The notes beneath the pieces were generated by a model. The model did no database searches, was not told where the DNA came from, and was given only the letters and a program-made list of their open reading frames with translations. From Histomonas meleagridis (lineage: Eukaryota > Parabasalia > Tritrichomonadida > Dientamoebidae): a stretch of DNA of 64,000 bases. Positions 21,266 to 30,708 of the stretch are shown here, piece after piece (the first letter of the stretch is position 1; each line of letters opens with the position of its first letter). Both the position numbers and the translations under genes were made by a program. The DNA is taken from contig WSYJ01000153.1 of the NCBI GenBank assembly GCA_020186115.1, positions 310,001 to 374,000 of the forward strand, in the 5' to 3' direction.

Positions 21266-22954
21266 ATGTGCACTGCGTTTCCTTATGTGCACATGATTGA
21301 TTTAATATCATTATTAAAAGAAATATGTTGTGATCTTAGTGATTATACTAATGATGATTCTGATTCGTTCCAATTAATGTCACAAGATTTTGATTATGTT
21401 TCTGAACTTATAATGTTACTTTTTTCAAGATGGCCGACAGGTATTACAAAAGAAATTATTCTTCAAGATATTCTAACACAAACACGTACAAATAAAAGCA
21501 AGCAACATATCAAGCCTGATGAAACACAACAATCCAAATTAATTGGTGAAGTAATGAGTATAATTCATTATACCAACACTGGTGCTGCTGTTATTAGTCT
21601 TCGTCAAGATGGTTATGAACAAACAATTAAAGTTGCAATTCATGGCTCTCAATATCCTTTTCTTAAGACATTCATTTCCGAAGGTCGTACTATATCATTT
21701 TCTAATGTACGATTTTGTAATGAATGTGTTATACCAAGTCAATTATGTGTTATTGATCTTACTCAAACCAAAAATGACATATCATTTATAATCCAAAGCA
21801 CCCAATTTTCCACAATTAAAGGCATTAATTCACCAAATCCACCCGAATCAATACTTTTACGTGTTGAAGAACCTAATTCAAATGGTTTTACATTAACAGA
21901 TGGCACCTCAGAGACCATTGATTTTGTTTTGAGCGCCGAAGCGATGTCATTTCGCGAGTTATTACGATTTGGCGATCTCTTAATTATTTACAAACCGTTA
22001 ATCTCAACATTACCAAACGGCCTTAAATATTTACGCTTTGGTCCCAAGACTGTCTTTTTCCGAATTCCATTTGTCCAAACGTCAACATTTTCACAGATCT
22101 CTCAAACGCAACGATCATTTTCTCAACGGAACAACGGATTAAGTTTCCGTAACTCCACAGCATGTAAATACATCCGTGGTACCATCGAAAAGATCGAAAA
22201 TGAACATGATTCCGACATCTGGATATCGACCACAATTCATTTGTTTGATGTTGAATCCAAAACGTATATTATCACTGCGCAAATTTCGGAGTTAACATTC
22301 GAAACTATCAAAGTATTAAAGTCAATTCGACAAAATCATTTCGTCTGGATATTTGGCGCAATTGAAGTTAGTACAAAGAATTCGAACATTTTACGGATTA
22401 ATAAAGAAACGAATATCTTTAACACATCGATTTTATGTTCGCCGATTTCATCTGATTTCATTAAAACGCAGTCATTTGACGTCATTGATAACTATTGTAC
22501 ATTTGTAGCACGCGCTAACATAATAAAGATTTCATGCAAAGTTGTAAATATACATAAAACTTGTAACAGTGCAACTTCCGGAAATTATTGCTCAATATGT
22601 AAATATAATACAAATTCATTAAGAAAAGATTTCTTGTTTAAAATAACTTTGGACGACGCAAGCTACACACAAATAACTGCGTACGGATTCAGCGTGATGT
22701 TCCCTTTCTGGGGAGTGCACATAGATAAATGGGATAAGTTGTCGAAAGAAGAAAAAAGAAAAAATTTGAATTCATTGTGCGGTAAAGAATTCGTTTTCGT
22801 GCTGTCGAGGGGTAACGGAGTCGAGTTTGGCAAGTTCGATGATACACCGGTGTGGAGAATTGATCAGTGCTTGAACATGGTCGGCGATTTGGAAAGACAA
22901 GTGAAGCATTTGGTGGAATTCCATAAGAAACTTGATCAAAAAGATAAAAAATGA
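21266..22954 (+). CDS. OB-fold DNA-binding protein, RPA70-like
   Basis: A 562-codon ORF. The middle section is built from beta-rich segments typical of OB folds (IGEVMSIIHYTNTGAAVISLRQDG; ILLRVEEPNSNGFTLTDGTSE; CKYIRGTIEKIENE). The C-terminal part has a Cys pattern (KTCNSATSGNYCSICKYN) inside an OB-like context followed by ITLDDASYTQITAYG, as in the zinc-ribbon OB domain of the RPA large subunit. The N-terminus lacks a clear RPA70N domain. It could be RPA1 or a diverged relative such as a MEIOB-like protein; both bind single-stranded DNA. The first ATG is taken; a second in-frame ATG lies at codon 10 and could be the start. Confidence 0.55.
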   Translation: MCTAFPYVHMIDLISLLKEICCDLSDYTNDDSDSFQLMSQDFDYVSELIMLLFSRWPTGITKEIILQDILTQTRTNKSKQHIKPDETQQSKLIGEVMSIIHYTNTGAAVISLRQDGYEQTIKVAIHGSQYPFLKTFISEGRTISFSNVRFCNECVIPSQLCVIDLTQTKNDISFIIQSTQFSTIKGINSPNPPESILLRVEEPNSNGFTLTDGTSETIDFVLSAEAMSFRELLRFGDLLIIYKPLISTLPNGLKYLRFGPKTVFFRIPFVQTSTFSQISQTQRSFSQRNNGLSFRNSTACKYIRGTIEKIENEHDSDIWISTTIHLFDVESKTYIITAQISELTFETIKVLKSIRQNHFVWIFGAIEVSTKNSNILRINKETNIFNTSILCSPISSDFIKTQSFDVIDNYCTFVARANIIKISCKVVNIHKTCNSATSGNYCSICKYNTNSLRKDFLFKITLDDASYTQITAYGFSVMFPFWGVHIDKWDKLSKEEKRKNLNSLCGKEFVFVLSRGNGVEFGKFDDTPVWRIDQCLNMVGDLERQVKHLVEFHKKLDQKDKK

Positions 22955-23321
22955 AATTATGTTAATATAATAAATATGATTCTATAGAATTATTTGTTTA
23001 AATAATTATATGTTTTATGTTAAAAAATGAAACTTTTATTTTGGTAAACTGTAAAAATATATTTTTTTAAGATTTTGTTATTCAAATTTTCTCAAGTGTG
23101 TATGTAATACATATAAACATTTGTGGTACACCTTTAACTTTTTATAGTATTTTTTATCGAGTAGCAATTTCTTGCAAATTAATTCCATATTACTTATATA
23201 CGAAGTTATGAAACATCATTCAATTGTTCATTTACGAGATGAATACAAAAAATTTCTGCTGATATAATTTTATTTAAATAAAAATTACATTATCAATTTC
23301 ATAAATTTTGCTAATAAATAT
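22955..23321. other. intergenic stretch between convergent genes
   Basis: AT-rich sequence between the stops of the OB-fold gene and the ABC transporter gene. No ORF or repeat is apparent. Confidence 0.5.
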
Positions 23322-25109
23322 TTACTGTAGTTGATACTTCGCCAAGTCTGCGTATATTCCATTCTTCTTTAACAACTGTTCGTGTGTTCCTGTTTCCGCT
23401 ATATGTCCGTCCTGGAACACGAATATTTTCTCTGCGTGTACCACAGTTGCCAATCTATGCGCCACCAAAATCGAAGTCTTTCCGTGTCTAAATGATTCCA
23501 GCGACTGCTGCACCAAACGCTCGCTTTCTGTATCCAAAGCAGCAGTTGCCTCATCGAGCAACAGGATTGGCGTTGGAGCCAAGATTGCTCTTGAGATACA
23601 AATTCTTTGTTTTTGTCCGCCACTTAATGACGTTTGCTTTACTATTGTATCATATCCGTCTCTAATTTCGGTAATGAAATCATGTGCATTTCCTGTTTTA
23701 GCTGCTTGTACTATTTCGTCATTACTTGCCTCGAGTTTACTATATCGAATATTATCAGCGATACTCATTGAGAATAACACTGGCGATTGAGGTACAATCG
23801 ATATATTACTTCTTAAACTTCGTGGCGAAACTGTTCGAATATCAATTCCATCAATTAATATTTCGCCTTCGTCAATATCATAAAATCGTTGTATCAATTG
23901 TAACGTTGTCGACTTACCACAACCTGATTCACCTACAAATGCCACTGTTTGTCCAGGCTTGATCTTGAATGATAAATTACGTACTGCCCATTTCTTACAT
24001 CCTTTATATCGAAAGCCGACTTTACGGAATTCGATTTTCCCTTTGACATTCTTAAGCTCATTACCTTCATCACGTTTAATGCTCGGCTCATGATCAATAA
24101 TCGCAGAGATGTTACGCGCTGCTTTCTTCGCTGTACGTAAATCTTCGGTGACGCTTAACATGGTACGTAAGCCAACAGTGAATAATACAACTCCATTGGC
24201 TACAACTACGACTTGGAATAAGTCCATTTGTTCATCTTCAGGATGAACCATTAATCGAAGTAAATACCAAATGATAGTGATGCCTAAAGCTGCAAGAATC
24301 GCTAACGCTAAGCCTATGGTAATACCTCGAATGACAGAGACTTTGTTAAGGATTTTTTGTTCTGCATAAAGATCAGATGCAAAACTTTGTGACTCATAGT
24401 TTTCTTGATCAAAAGATTTCACGGTTCGAAATTCAGTAACAACAGCAATCGCCTTTTCAACCGATTCTGTACCAGCGGCTTTATATTGTTCCCAAATTTT
24501 GTCGGCCCATTTATCGCCACCCCATAATTCAAGTGCTAAAACTATTGGAAAAGCGATAAACATAAGGGTAATCTTCCAATCATAAACAAGGCCTAATATA
24601 ATGCTACCTAAAGAAAGCGCACAGGCTGCAATTGTAAGGAAAATTTGATCAACATATACATCTTTGATATAACTAACACCTTCTGATATACGGGAAACCA
24701 TAGCTCCATAAGAATGTGTATCAAAATATGAAATATCTGCATTAAGTAAAGCAGAATACAATTTTTTGCGAATGTCTAATAAAAACATTGGGGCAACTAC
24801 ACCTTGAATAGCAGTGCTTCCTGTTTCTAAAACAATACTAATCGCACAAATCCAAGCTGATTGTTTTACAAAATCAGTGGCCGCATCTAAAAACCCTACA
24901 ACGGCCCCAAACAATTCTGTTCCTAGTTTCATTGGATACATAAATAATAAAGGAGAAAGTCCAGCAATAAAAGCTGTAATAAATGATAAAATCAAAAATC
25001 TTTTTCGATCAAAATAAGAGATAATACGCCTATATTCTCCTCCTTTCACGATAACATCTTTATCTACGTTTTCAATATCATCATTAAACCCTGGCCCAAA
25101 AAGAGACAT
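23322..25109 (-). CDS. ABCB-type half-transporter
   Basis: A 595-residue protein counted from the ATG at 25109; a longer frame to 25166 would need a TTG start. It has an N-terminal six-helix transmembrane domain (FLILSFITAFIAGLSPLLF; ITLMFIAFPIVLALELW) and one nucleotide-binding domain with Walker A (GESGCGKST), Q-loop (VPQSP), signature (LSGGQKQR), Walker B (ILLLDEATAALD) and switch His (AHRLAT). It exports a hydrophobic substrate or peptide as a homo- or heterodimer. It is divergent from a second half-transporter at 25245 with a shared 135-bp intergenic region, so the two may be co-expressed and may heterodimerise; that is inference. Confidence 0.93.
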   Translation of the reverse strand: MSLFGPGFNDDIENVDKDVIVKGGEYRRIISYFDRKRFLILSFITAFIAGLSPLLFMYPMKLGTELFGAVVGFLDAATDFVKQSAWICAISIVLETGSTAIQGVVAPMFLLDIRKKLYSALLNADISYFDTHSYGAMVSRISEGVSYIKDVYVDQIFLTIAACALSLGSIILGLVYDWKITLMFIAFPIVLALELWGGDKWADKIWEQYKAAGTESVEKAIAVVTEFRTVKSFDQENYESQSFASDLYAEQKILNKVSVIRGITIGLALAILAALGITIIWYLLRLMVHPEDEQMDLFQVVVVANGVVLFTVGLRTMLSVTEDLRTAKKAARNISAIIDHEPSIKRDEGNELKNVKGKIEFRKVGFRYKGCKKWAVRNLSFKIKPGQTVAFVGESGCGKSTTLQLIQRFYDIDEGEILIDGIDIRTVSPRSLRSNISIVPQSPVLFSMSIADNIRYSKLEASNDEIVQAAKTGNAHDFITEIRDGYDTIVKQTSLSGGQKQRICISRAILAPTPILLLDEATAALDTESERLVQQSLESFRHGKTSILVAHRLATVVHAEKIFVFQDGHIAETGTHEQLLKKNGIYADLAKYQLQ

Positions 25110-25244
25110 TAGAAAATGTTCAGTATTAAGGCGCCGTTTGATCAACAACCGCAAAAACAAATTCAATTTTCAATGCCGTACTGTAAAATTGAGGGGAATT
25201 GGCTGAATTCCTAAAAAACGGTTAGATGAACGTATCCATTTTGA

Positions 25245-27359
25245 ATGAACAGGCTTACCTCTGAATTAGCATCTAATAAGTCTGCTCAAGCTGATGATAA
25301 TCTTTCATCTGAAGAAAAAGCGCATGCAAGAAATAAATTATATGGTATGTTATTTTCTGATTGGCTTGCATGGGTTGCTTTAATTCCTGCTTTAGGAATT
25401 GGCGTTTTACCAAGTATATTCATTTGGTTAGGAACTCCTGCAATTGATGCAATTACAGATTGGCAATATTCAATTTTTAGGAATCAATTTTTCCCAGAAT
25501 ATTACACAGAAGTTTATGATCCAATGCCATTAATTGAAACACAAATTAAAAAGATGGCAATAGTTGTTGCTGTTATGGCTGTGCTTCAATTTTTCATCAC
25601 AATGTTATGGACGCAAATTGGATCAAGAGTTACTGTTAGAATTAAAACACAAATGTTTAGCAACATGATGAGGAGTGATGTTAAGTTTTTTGACGTTAGA
25701 CCAGTTGGTGATATTCTTACATTATTATCAGAAGATGCAGAATCTGTTCAACTTTCATTTGGTAAAGTCAAAGGTGTTCAAGCGGCGTCCTTATCACAAG
25801 GTGTTACTGGTGTTGTCTTTGCATTTGTAAGTGGATGGGATATTGCATTAATCATGTTAATTTGTGTTCCACTTATAGCCATTGTTTTGGGTATCATTGT
25901 ACCCAGCATTCTCCGTAACTCAGACGATAAATTCCATTATACCTCGCAATCAATGACAATTGCCGAAGAAACATTAGCATCTGTTCGAACAGTTCGAGGT
26001 TTTAATCGAGAAGAATATGAAATTGGTCGTTTTGCCGAAGCCACTAAGAATGCCTCTAAGCATGAGCGTAACATTAGTTTAATATTATCTGTTTTCTTAT
26101 TATTTGTTTTATGTATAGTTGTTGCAAATGTATTATGTGATTTTTATTATGGCGCTGTCAAAGTTGACAACAATGATTTAACACTTGGAGAACTTTTATC
26201 TATTTTTGTATATACAGTACTTGGAGCACTTTCTATTGTTTCATTACAAGGAACGATGCAAGGTGAACAAAAGGCTATAGCATCTGGCACACGTATTATG
26301 CGAGTTATGGAATATGAGTCCGCAATTAACTTTGATGGCGGCACCAAAATCAAAAACTTTAAAGGAAAAATCGAGTTTCGTAATGTTTCCTTTAAATATC
26401 CGACACGTGATGCATATGTCTTAAAGAATGTTTCCTTCATAATAGAACCTGATCAAACAGGTGCATTAGTCGGACATTCTGGTTCAGGTAAATCGACATG
26501 TGTACAATTACTTGAACGATTTTATGATGTAACTGAAGGACAAATACTATTAGATGGCCATGACATTAGAACACTTGACCCACATTGGTTACATAAGAAA
26601 ATCGCATTAGTATCACAAGAACCAATTCTATTTAGAACAACCATAGCTAATAACTTAAGATATGGAGCTAAAAAGGCATCGCAAAAAGAACTCGACGCTG
26701 CTGTAGAAGTGGCTAATGCTACTAAAATATTAACGAAGCTTGAAAATGGATATGATACTATTGCCGGTGATAAAGGTACTTCGTTGTCTGGAGGACAAAG
26801 ACAAAGAATTGCGATCGCAAGAGCTGTTTTGATGAAGCCGAGAATTCTGATCTGTGATGAGGCAACTTCTGCTTTGGACGCTAAAAGCGAAAAGAAAGTT
26901 CAACTTGCTTTGGATAAGGTGATGGAAGGGTGCACAGCTGTCATTGTGGCGCATAGATTGTCTACAATCAAAAACGCAGACGTGATTTACGTGTTCGATT
27001 CAGGAGAAATTCTGGAATCAGGTAAACACGAAGAATTGCTGCAAAGAAAAGGACCGTACTACAATTTGGTGAAAAGACAATTGTCAAAAGATATGGCGAA
27101 AGAAAACAATGAAAAAACAAATAAAAAGAATGAAAAGAATACAAAAGACAAGAAAAATGATACTAAAGATGCAAAGAAGAATGATACAAAAGATGTAAAG
27201 AGAAACACTAAAGATGCAAAGAAGAATGATACAAAAGATGCAAAGAAGAATGATAAAAACACAAAGAAAAGTGAGGCAATGAAAAAGAAACAGAAGAAAG
27301 TTTCTTCTTCATCGTCATCAGAGTCATCTTCTTTAGAACTTGAAACAGAATCATCTTAA
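25245..27359 (+). CDS. ABCB-type half-transporter with Lys-rich tail
   Basis: A 704-residue protein: transmembrane domain (about residues 40-330), then an NBD with Walker A (GHSGSGKST), signature (LSGGQRQRIAIARA), Walker B (ILICDEATSALD) and H-loop (AHRLST). After about residue 625 it carries a low-complexity tail of repeated KKNDTKDAK units followed by a Ser/Glu-rich end (SSSSSSESSSLELETESS). This tail is absent from the neighbouring transporter and from the one at 55940. The NBD is more similar to 55940 than to its divergent neighbour (shared EFRNVSFKYPTRDAYVLKNVSF and DPHWLH.KI.LVSQEPILF). The substrate is unknown. Confidence 0.93.
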   Translation: MNRLTSELASNKSAQADDNLSSEEKAHARNKLYGMLFSDWLAWVALIPALGIGVLPSIFIWLGTPAIDAITDWQYSIFRNQFFPEYYTEVYDPMPLIETQIKKMAIVVAVMAVLQFFITMLWTQIGSRVTVRIKTQMFSNMMRSDVKFFDVRPVGDILTLLSEDAESVQLSFGKVKGVQAASLSQGVTGVVFAFVSGWDIALIMLICVPLIAIVLGIIVPSILRNSDDKFHYTSQSMTIAEETLASVRTVRGFNREEYEIGRFAEATKNASKHERNISLILSVFLLFVLCIVVANVLCDFYYGAVKVDNNDLTLGELLSIFVYTVLGALSIVSLQGTMQGEQKAIASGTRIMRVMEYESAINFDGGTKIKNFKGKIEFRNVSFKYPTRDAYVLKNVSFIIEPDQTGALVGHSGSGKSTCVQLLERFYDVTEGQILLDGHDIRTLDPHWLHKKIALVSQEPILFRTTIANNLRYGAKKASQKELDAAVEVANATKILTKLENGYDTIAGDKGTSLSGGQRQRIAIARAVLMKPRILICDEATSALDAKSEKKVQLALDKVMEGCTAVIVAHRLSTIKNADVIYVFDSGEILESGKHEELLQRKGPYYNLVKRQLSKDMAKENNEKTNKKNEKNTKDKKNDTKDAKKNDTKDVKRNTKDAKKNDTKDAKKNDKNTKKSEAMKKKQKKVSSSSSSESSSLELETESS

Positions 27360-27634
27360 ATAAATCGGCATAAATACATATTAAAATAGATGTTAAAACA
27401 TTATTAATAACTAAACCAAGAATTATTTTTTTCTTTCTATTTTCGTAATTAATCGACCGTTACTTGAGCGAATAATTCCTAAACGGTCATGTACAAAATC
27501 ATTCAATTTTTTCTATGATATCATAGAAACTGGACGATAATTGTGTATCGAGATGTTAAACTTCCGATTATCGTAAAAAGTAACTTCCGTTCAATTTCAC
27601 AAAATTTCTTATTGAAACTGTTTTTTGATATCAA

Positions 27635-30331
27635 ATGCTAGCTATTTTATTTTGTTTTTCACTTCAAAGAATAATTAGCGGAACTACAGATTTTTATGGG
27701 CGCAGCTATAAGCTTTCCTATGAGTTAGCAAGTAAACATATTCTGTCAGGTGAACCAAGATGGTATTACATAACAGTATCTGACAAATCCGTGCATAAAG
27801 AATTCCCACTTATTTTCACACCAGAGCACTTTATTTCACCTGGATTTTTTTATGCATTTTTGAATGATAAGGAATATATTCCGATTAATAAAACAAATAA
27901 AGTTAAGATATATCCAGTTCAACCATCCAACAAAATAGCTGAAGATCTTAAAGTTTTTCAAGGATGTAAATCTGTTCTTGTTAAAGCACATTCTTCATTT
28001 TGTCAATCCGATCAATATGCTTATGAGCTTGTCGGTGATAATTTATATGTTGTTAAACTTAAAGATGGCGATATTGAAAGTTTAATGAACAATAATTTTG
28101 TATATTCCATTCATTCAATTCCTGATATTGCTTTTCAATCTAATCATGCTGTTGGATATGTTCAATCCGGCCAGTTAGACTTCACCACTGATTCACATAA
28201 GGTTAGTTTTATTCCACGTGTAATTCATGATCTTGGTTATAATGGTACAGGGGAAATCATTACCATTACAGACTCAGGCATTGACGTCAATTCAACATTT
28301 TTCAAAGATCCCAACCATTTGGTTCCATTTAACGAAACCAATCCAAATCATTATAAGATATATTCATATTGGACATTAACTGGCGAATACACAGATTATA
28401 CTGGCCATGGTACGCATGTCTCAGGAATAGCGGCCGGATGGCCATATGAAGGCAAAATGTCAAATTTGTCATCATATGGAGGAGCAGCACCAGGCAGTAA
28501 AATCAACTTCATTGATGTTGTTCAGCGAACAGATTTCATTGATTCGTATACAATATCTATCAAATTATTTGAATATATGCAAAAAGGTGATTCATATGTT
28601 AGTTCCAATTCATTTAGTTTACGAGGCCGCTTTGAAGGTGATAATGTTTACCGGAATGTATATGATAACAATTCAGCATATAACAATGAGTATTTATATG
28701 TTTGTTCAGCCATAAACGATCCATCTCCTAATGCTATTACTGTACCAGGAAGTTGTCGTAATATATTAACTGTTGGATCATTAGCTCGAATAACAACAAG
28801 TACTACATATCCATCAGTTGCATCAACATCAGGTCGCGGGCCAATTCAAGAAGGTAATATTAAACCAGAAGTTGTTGCGCCAGGAAATTCTATAACTAGT
28901 GCATGTAACAATCACAAAGATATATGTGTTAAATCAGGAACATCAATGGCTACACCACTTGTTTCAGGATCGATTTTATTACTTCGGGAATACTTAAAGA
29001 AGAATTATAACATAACAAGAATTACTAATACATTACAAAGAGGTTTAATCATTGCAAGTGCAGATAAAAAAGATCCAAAAACACCAGATACTGCTTATGG
29101 ATTTGGTATCTTAAACATGTCGAATTTGATTACAGAGTTATCTAATAATACGATTTTATTTGAAGATGTTCAATTAATGAAAGATTCACAAGTTCTTTAT
29201 GAAGTTAATGTACTTAATAATAATAGTGATTTACGTATTGTATTTTCTTATAATGATTATACTTCATTAAGTATCTTAAACTTTATTGTTGATTTATTTG
29301 TGGTTACACCGAATGGTAAAAAGTTATTACCATTTTATGAAACTGAAGAAAGTTATTATTCAACAAATCTTCGAATCTTTATACCAAGTGATGAATTAGA
29401 GATTGGTGTTTATACTATATATTTATTAACACATAAAAGTGAAGAAACATTAGAAAAACCAAATTTTGTTAATGGTACAATTATAGCATTAGGGAATGTT
29501 AATACATTAAACCAAATTAATATTAAAGACACAAAATATAATTGGAATTATTTATGTGAATCAAATACTACAAATTATACATTAACTAATGGATGTAAAT
29601 GTAAAGATAATTATGTTGGTATCTTTTGTCAACATAAAGTTATTACATTAAAACAAAATAAACATTATTCATTTACTTTAAAGCCATTTGAAAGTATTTA
29701 TTTCACATTTAATCTTACAAAAATGATAAAAACATTTTATCTTTTATTAGAGCCTAAAAGTTATATTGATCGACAATTAATATATCATTTAAACAAAAAT
29801 AATTTTAGTCGTTTTCCAAATGATTATTATTTCTTAGGATATTTAGATATTAGTTCATCAAATAAGAACTTTAGATTATATTCAACTGAAGCAGATTTTA
29901 ATTCTAATGATATTATCTATTTCATATTAACTAATGACGCGCAAAATGATATGTCAATGGAAATTGAAATGGGATATGATTATAATGATGATGATGATGT
30001 CAAATCTTCAAATAAAGCTATTTTAGCGATTGTTTTATCCATTTCATTTGTAATACTTTTTGTGTTATTTATTGGTTTATTCTGTCTTATTTCCAAAAAT
30101 ACTTATTCATCTTCTTCTTCTTCGTCTCAACTTAAAAATGAAGGTGTTGAAGATAACTATCAAACTACAAATATGCCAATATATGGATATGATAACTATG
30201 ATGCATCATATGACCAAGCAATTCCTCCAACATATGGTAGCCCAACCAATAACATAAATTACCCTGAATACGCAGCTATGGAGGACGACTTACCTCCGAC
30301 AACACCGGTAAAAAAAGTTATGAATAAATAA
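27635..30331 (+). CDS. membrane-anchored subtilisin-like serine protease
   Basis: An 898-residue S8-family protease. A signal peptide (MLAILFCFSLQRIISG) is followed by a propeptide-like region, then the catalytic Asp (ITITDSGIDV, near 213), His (GHGTHVSGIAAG, near 257) and Ser (SGTSMATPLVSG, near 434). C-terminal to the catalytic domain is a beta-rich region, a Cys-rich EGF-like motif (CESN...CKCKDNYVGIFC, near 650-668), one transmembrane helix (about 792-818) and a cytosolic tail rich in Tyr, Pro and Asn. The architecture matches trichomonad surface subtilases such as TvSUB1. It probably acts at the cell surface or in lysosomes on host or own proteins. The catalytic triad is complete. Confidence 0.93.
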   Translation: MLAILFCFSLQRIISGTTDFYGRSYKLSYELASKHILSGEPRWYYITVSDKSVHKEFPLIFTPEHFISPGFFYAFLNDKEYIPINKTNKVKIYPVQPSNKIAEDLKVFQGCKSVLVKAHSSFCQSDQYAYELVGDNLYVVKLKDGDIESLMNNNFVYSIHSIPDIAFQSNHAVGYVQSGQLDFTTDSHKVSFIPRVIHDLGYNGTGEIITITDSGIDVNSTFFKDPNHLVPFNETNPNHYKIYSYWTLTGEYTDYTGHGTHVSGIAAGWPYEGKMSNLSSYGGAAPGSKINFIDVVQRTDFIDSYTISIKLFEYMQKGDSYVSSNSFSLRGRFEGDNVYRNVYDNNSAYNNEYLYVCSAINDPSPNAITVPGSCRNILTVGSLARITTSTTYPSVASTSGRGPIQEGNIKPEVVAPGNSITSACNNHKDICVKSGTSMATPLVSGSILLLREYLKKNYNITRITNTLQRGLIIASADKKDPKTPDTAYGFGILNMSNLITELSNNTILFEDVQLMKDSQVLYEVNVLNNNSDLRIVFSYNDYTSLSILNFIVDLFVVTPNGKKLLPFYETEESYYSTNLRIFIPSDELEIGVYTIYLLTHKSEETLEKPNFVNGTIIALGNVNTLNQINIKDTKYNWNYLCESNTTNYTLTNGCKCKDNYVGIFCQHKVITLKQNKHYSFTLKPFESIYFTFNLTKMIKTFYLLLEPKSYIDRQLIYHLNKNNFSRFPNDYYFLGYLDISSSNKNFRLYSTEADFNSNDIIYFILTNDAQNDMSMEIEMGYDYNDDDDVKSSNKAILAIVLSISFVILFVLFIGLFCLISKNTYSSSSSSSQLKNEGVEDNYQTTNMPIYGYDNYDASYDQAIPPTYGSPTNNINYPEYAAMEDDLPPTTPVKKVMNK

Positions 30332-30414
30332 TAAGAATAAAGAAATTATTTTTTGTTAAATTGAAATTTCAATTTTGTGGTAATAGAAAAAAATGTTATA
30401 AAAAAAAAGTTTAA

Positions 30415-30630
30415 TTACATTGGACTGTCAAAACTTAGTGTGGTGGGGCCAATTGGTGTGGTGATGTTCAACCATTGACGAGAAGATTGAAATTCGGGTG
30501 ACTCAAAAACAGGTCGAGGTCGTTGAGCTGTAATTGGTGACGCTGGAGATTTCATGTTGTTCATTTCTTCAAATTGTTGGATATCTTCATCAGTTCCAAT
30601 TTCAATGACTGTTGGAGGAGGACGAAACAT
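30415..30630 (-). CDS. small Pro/Ser-rich hypothetical protein
   Basis: A 71-codon ORF with an ATG at 30630 and TTCTTCAG just upstream. The sequence (FRPPPTVIEIGTDEDIQQFEE...; PSSPITAQRPRP-like stretches) reads as a normal disordered protein and not as a shadow, since no ORF of note lies opposite. It is divergent from the TBC gene at 30709, with 78 bp between starts. No domain is recognised. Confidence 0.5.
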   Translation of the reverse strand: MFRPPPTVIEIGTDEDIQQFEEMNNMKSPASPITAQRPRPVFESPEFQSSRQWLNITTPIGPTTLSFDSPM

Positions 30631-30691
30631 CTGAAGAAAAAACGTTTAATTTTTCTTTCACGTTTAAAATTTATTGAATTAATTTTGTTTG

Positions 30692-30700
30692 TCACTTTTT
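30692..30700 (+). promoter_or_regulatory. initiator TCACTTTTT of the TBC gene
   Basis: TCACTTTTT ends 8 nt before the ATG at 30709 and fits the trichomonad initiator TCA(+1)YT. It supports the chosen start. Confidence 0.6.
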
Positions 30701-30708
30701 AGCAAGAA

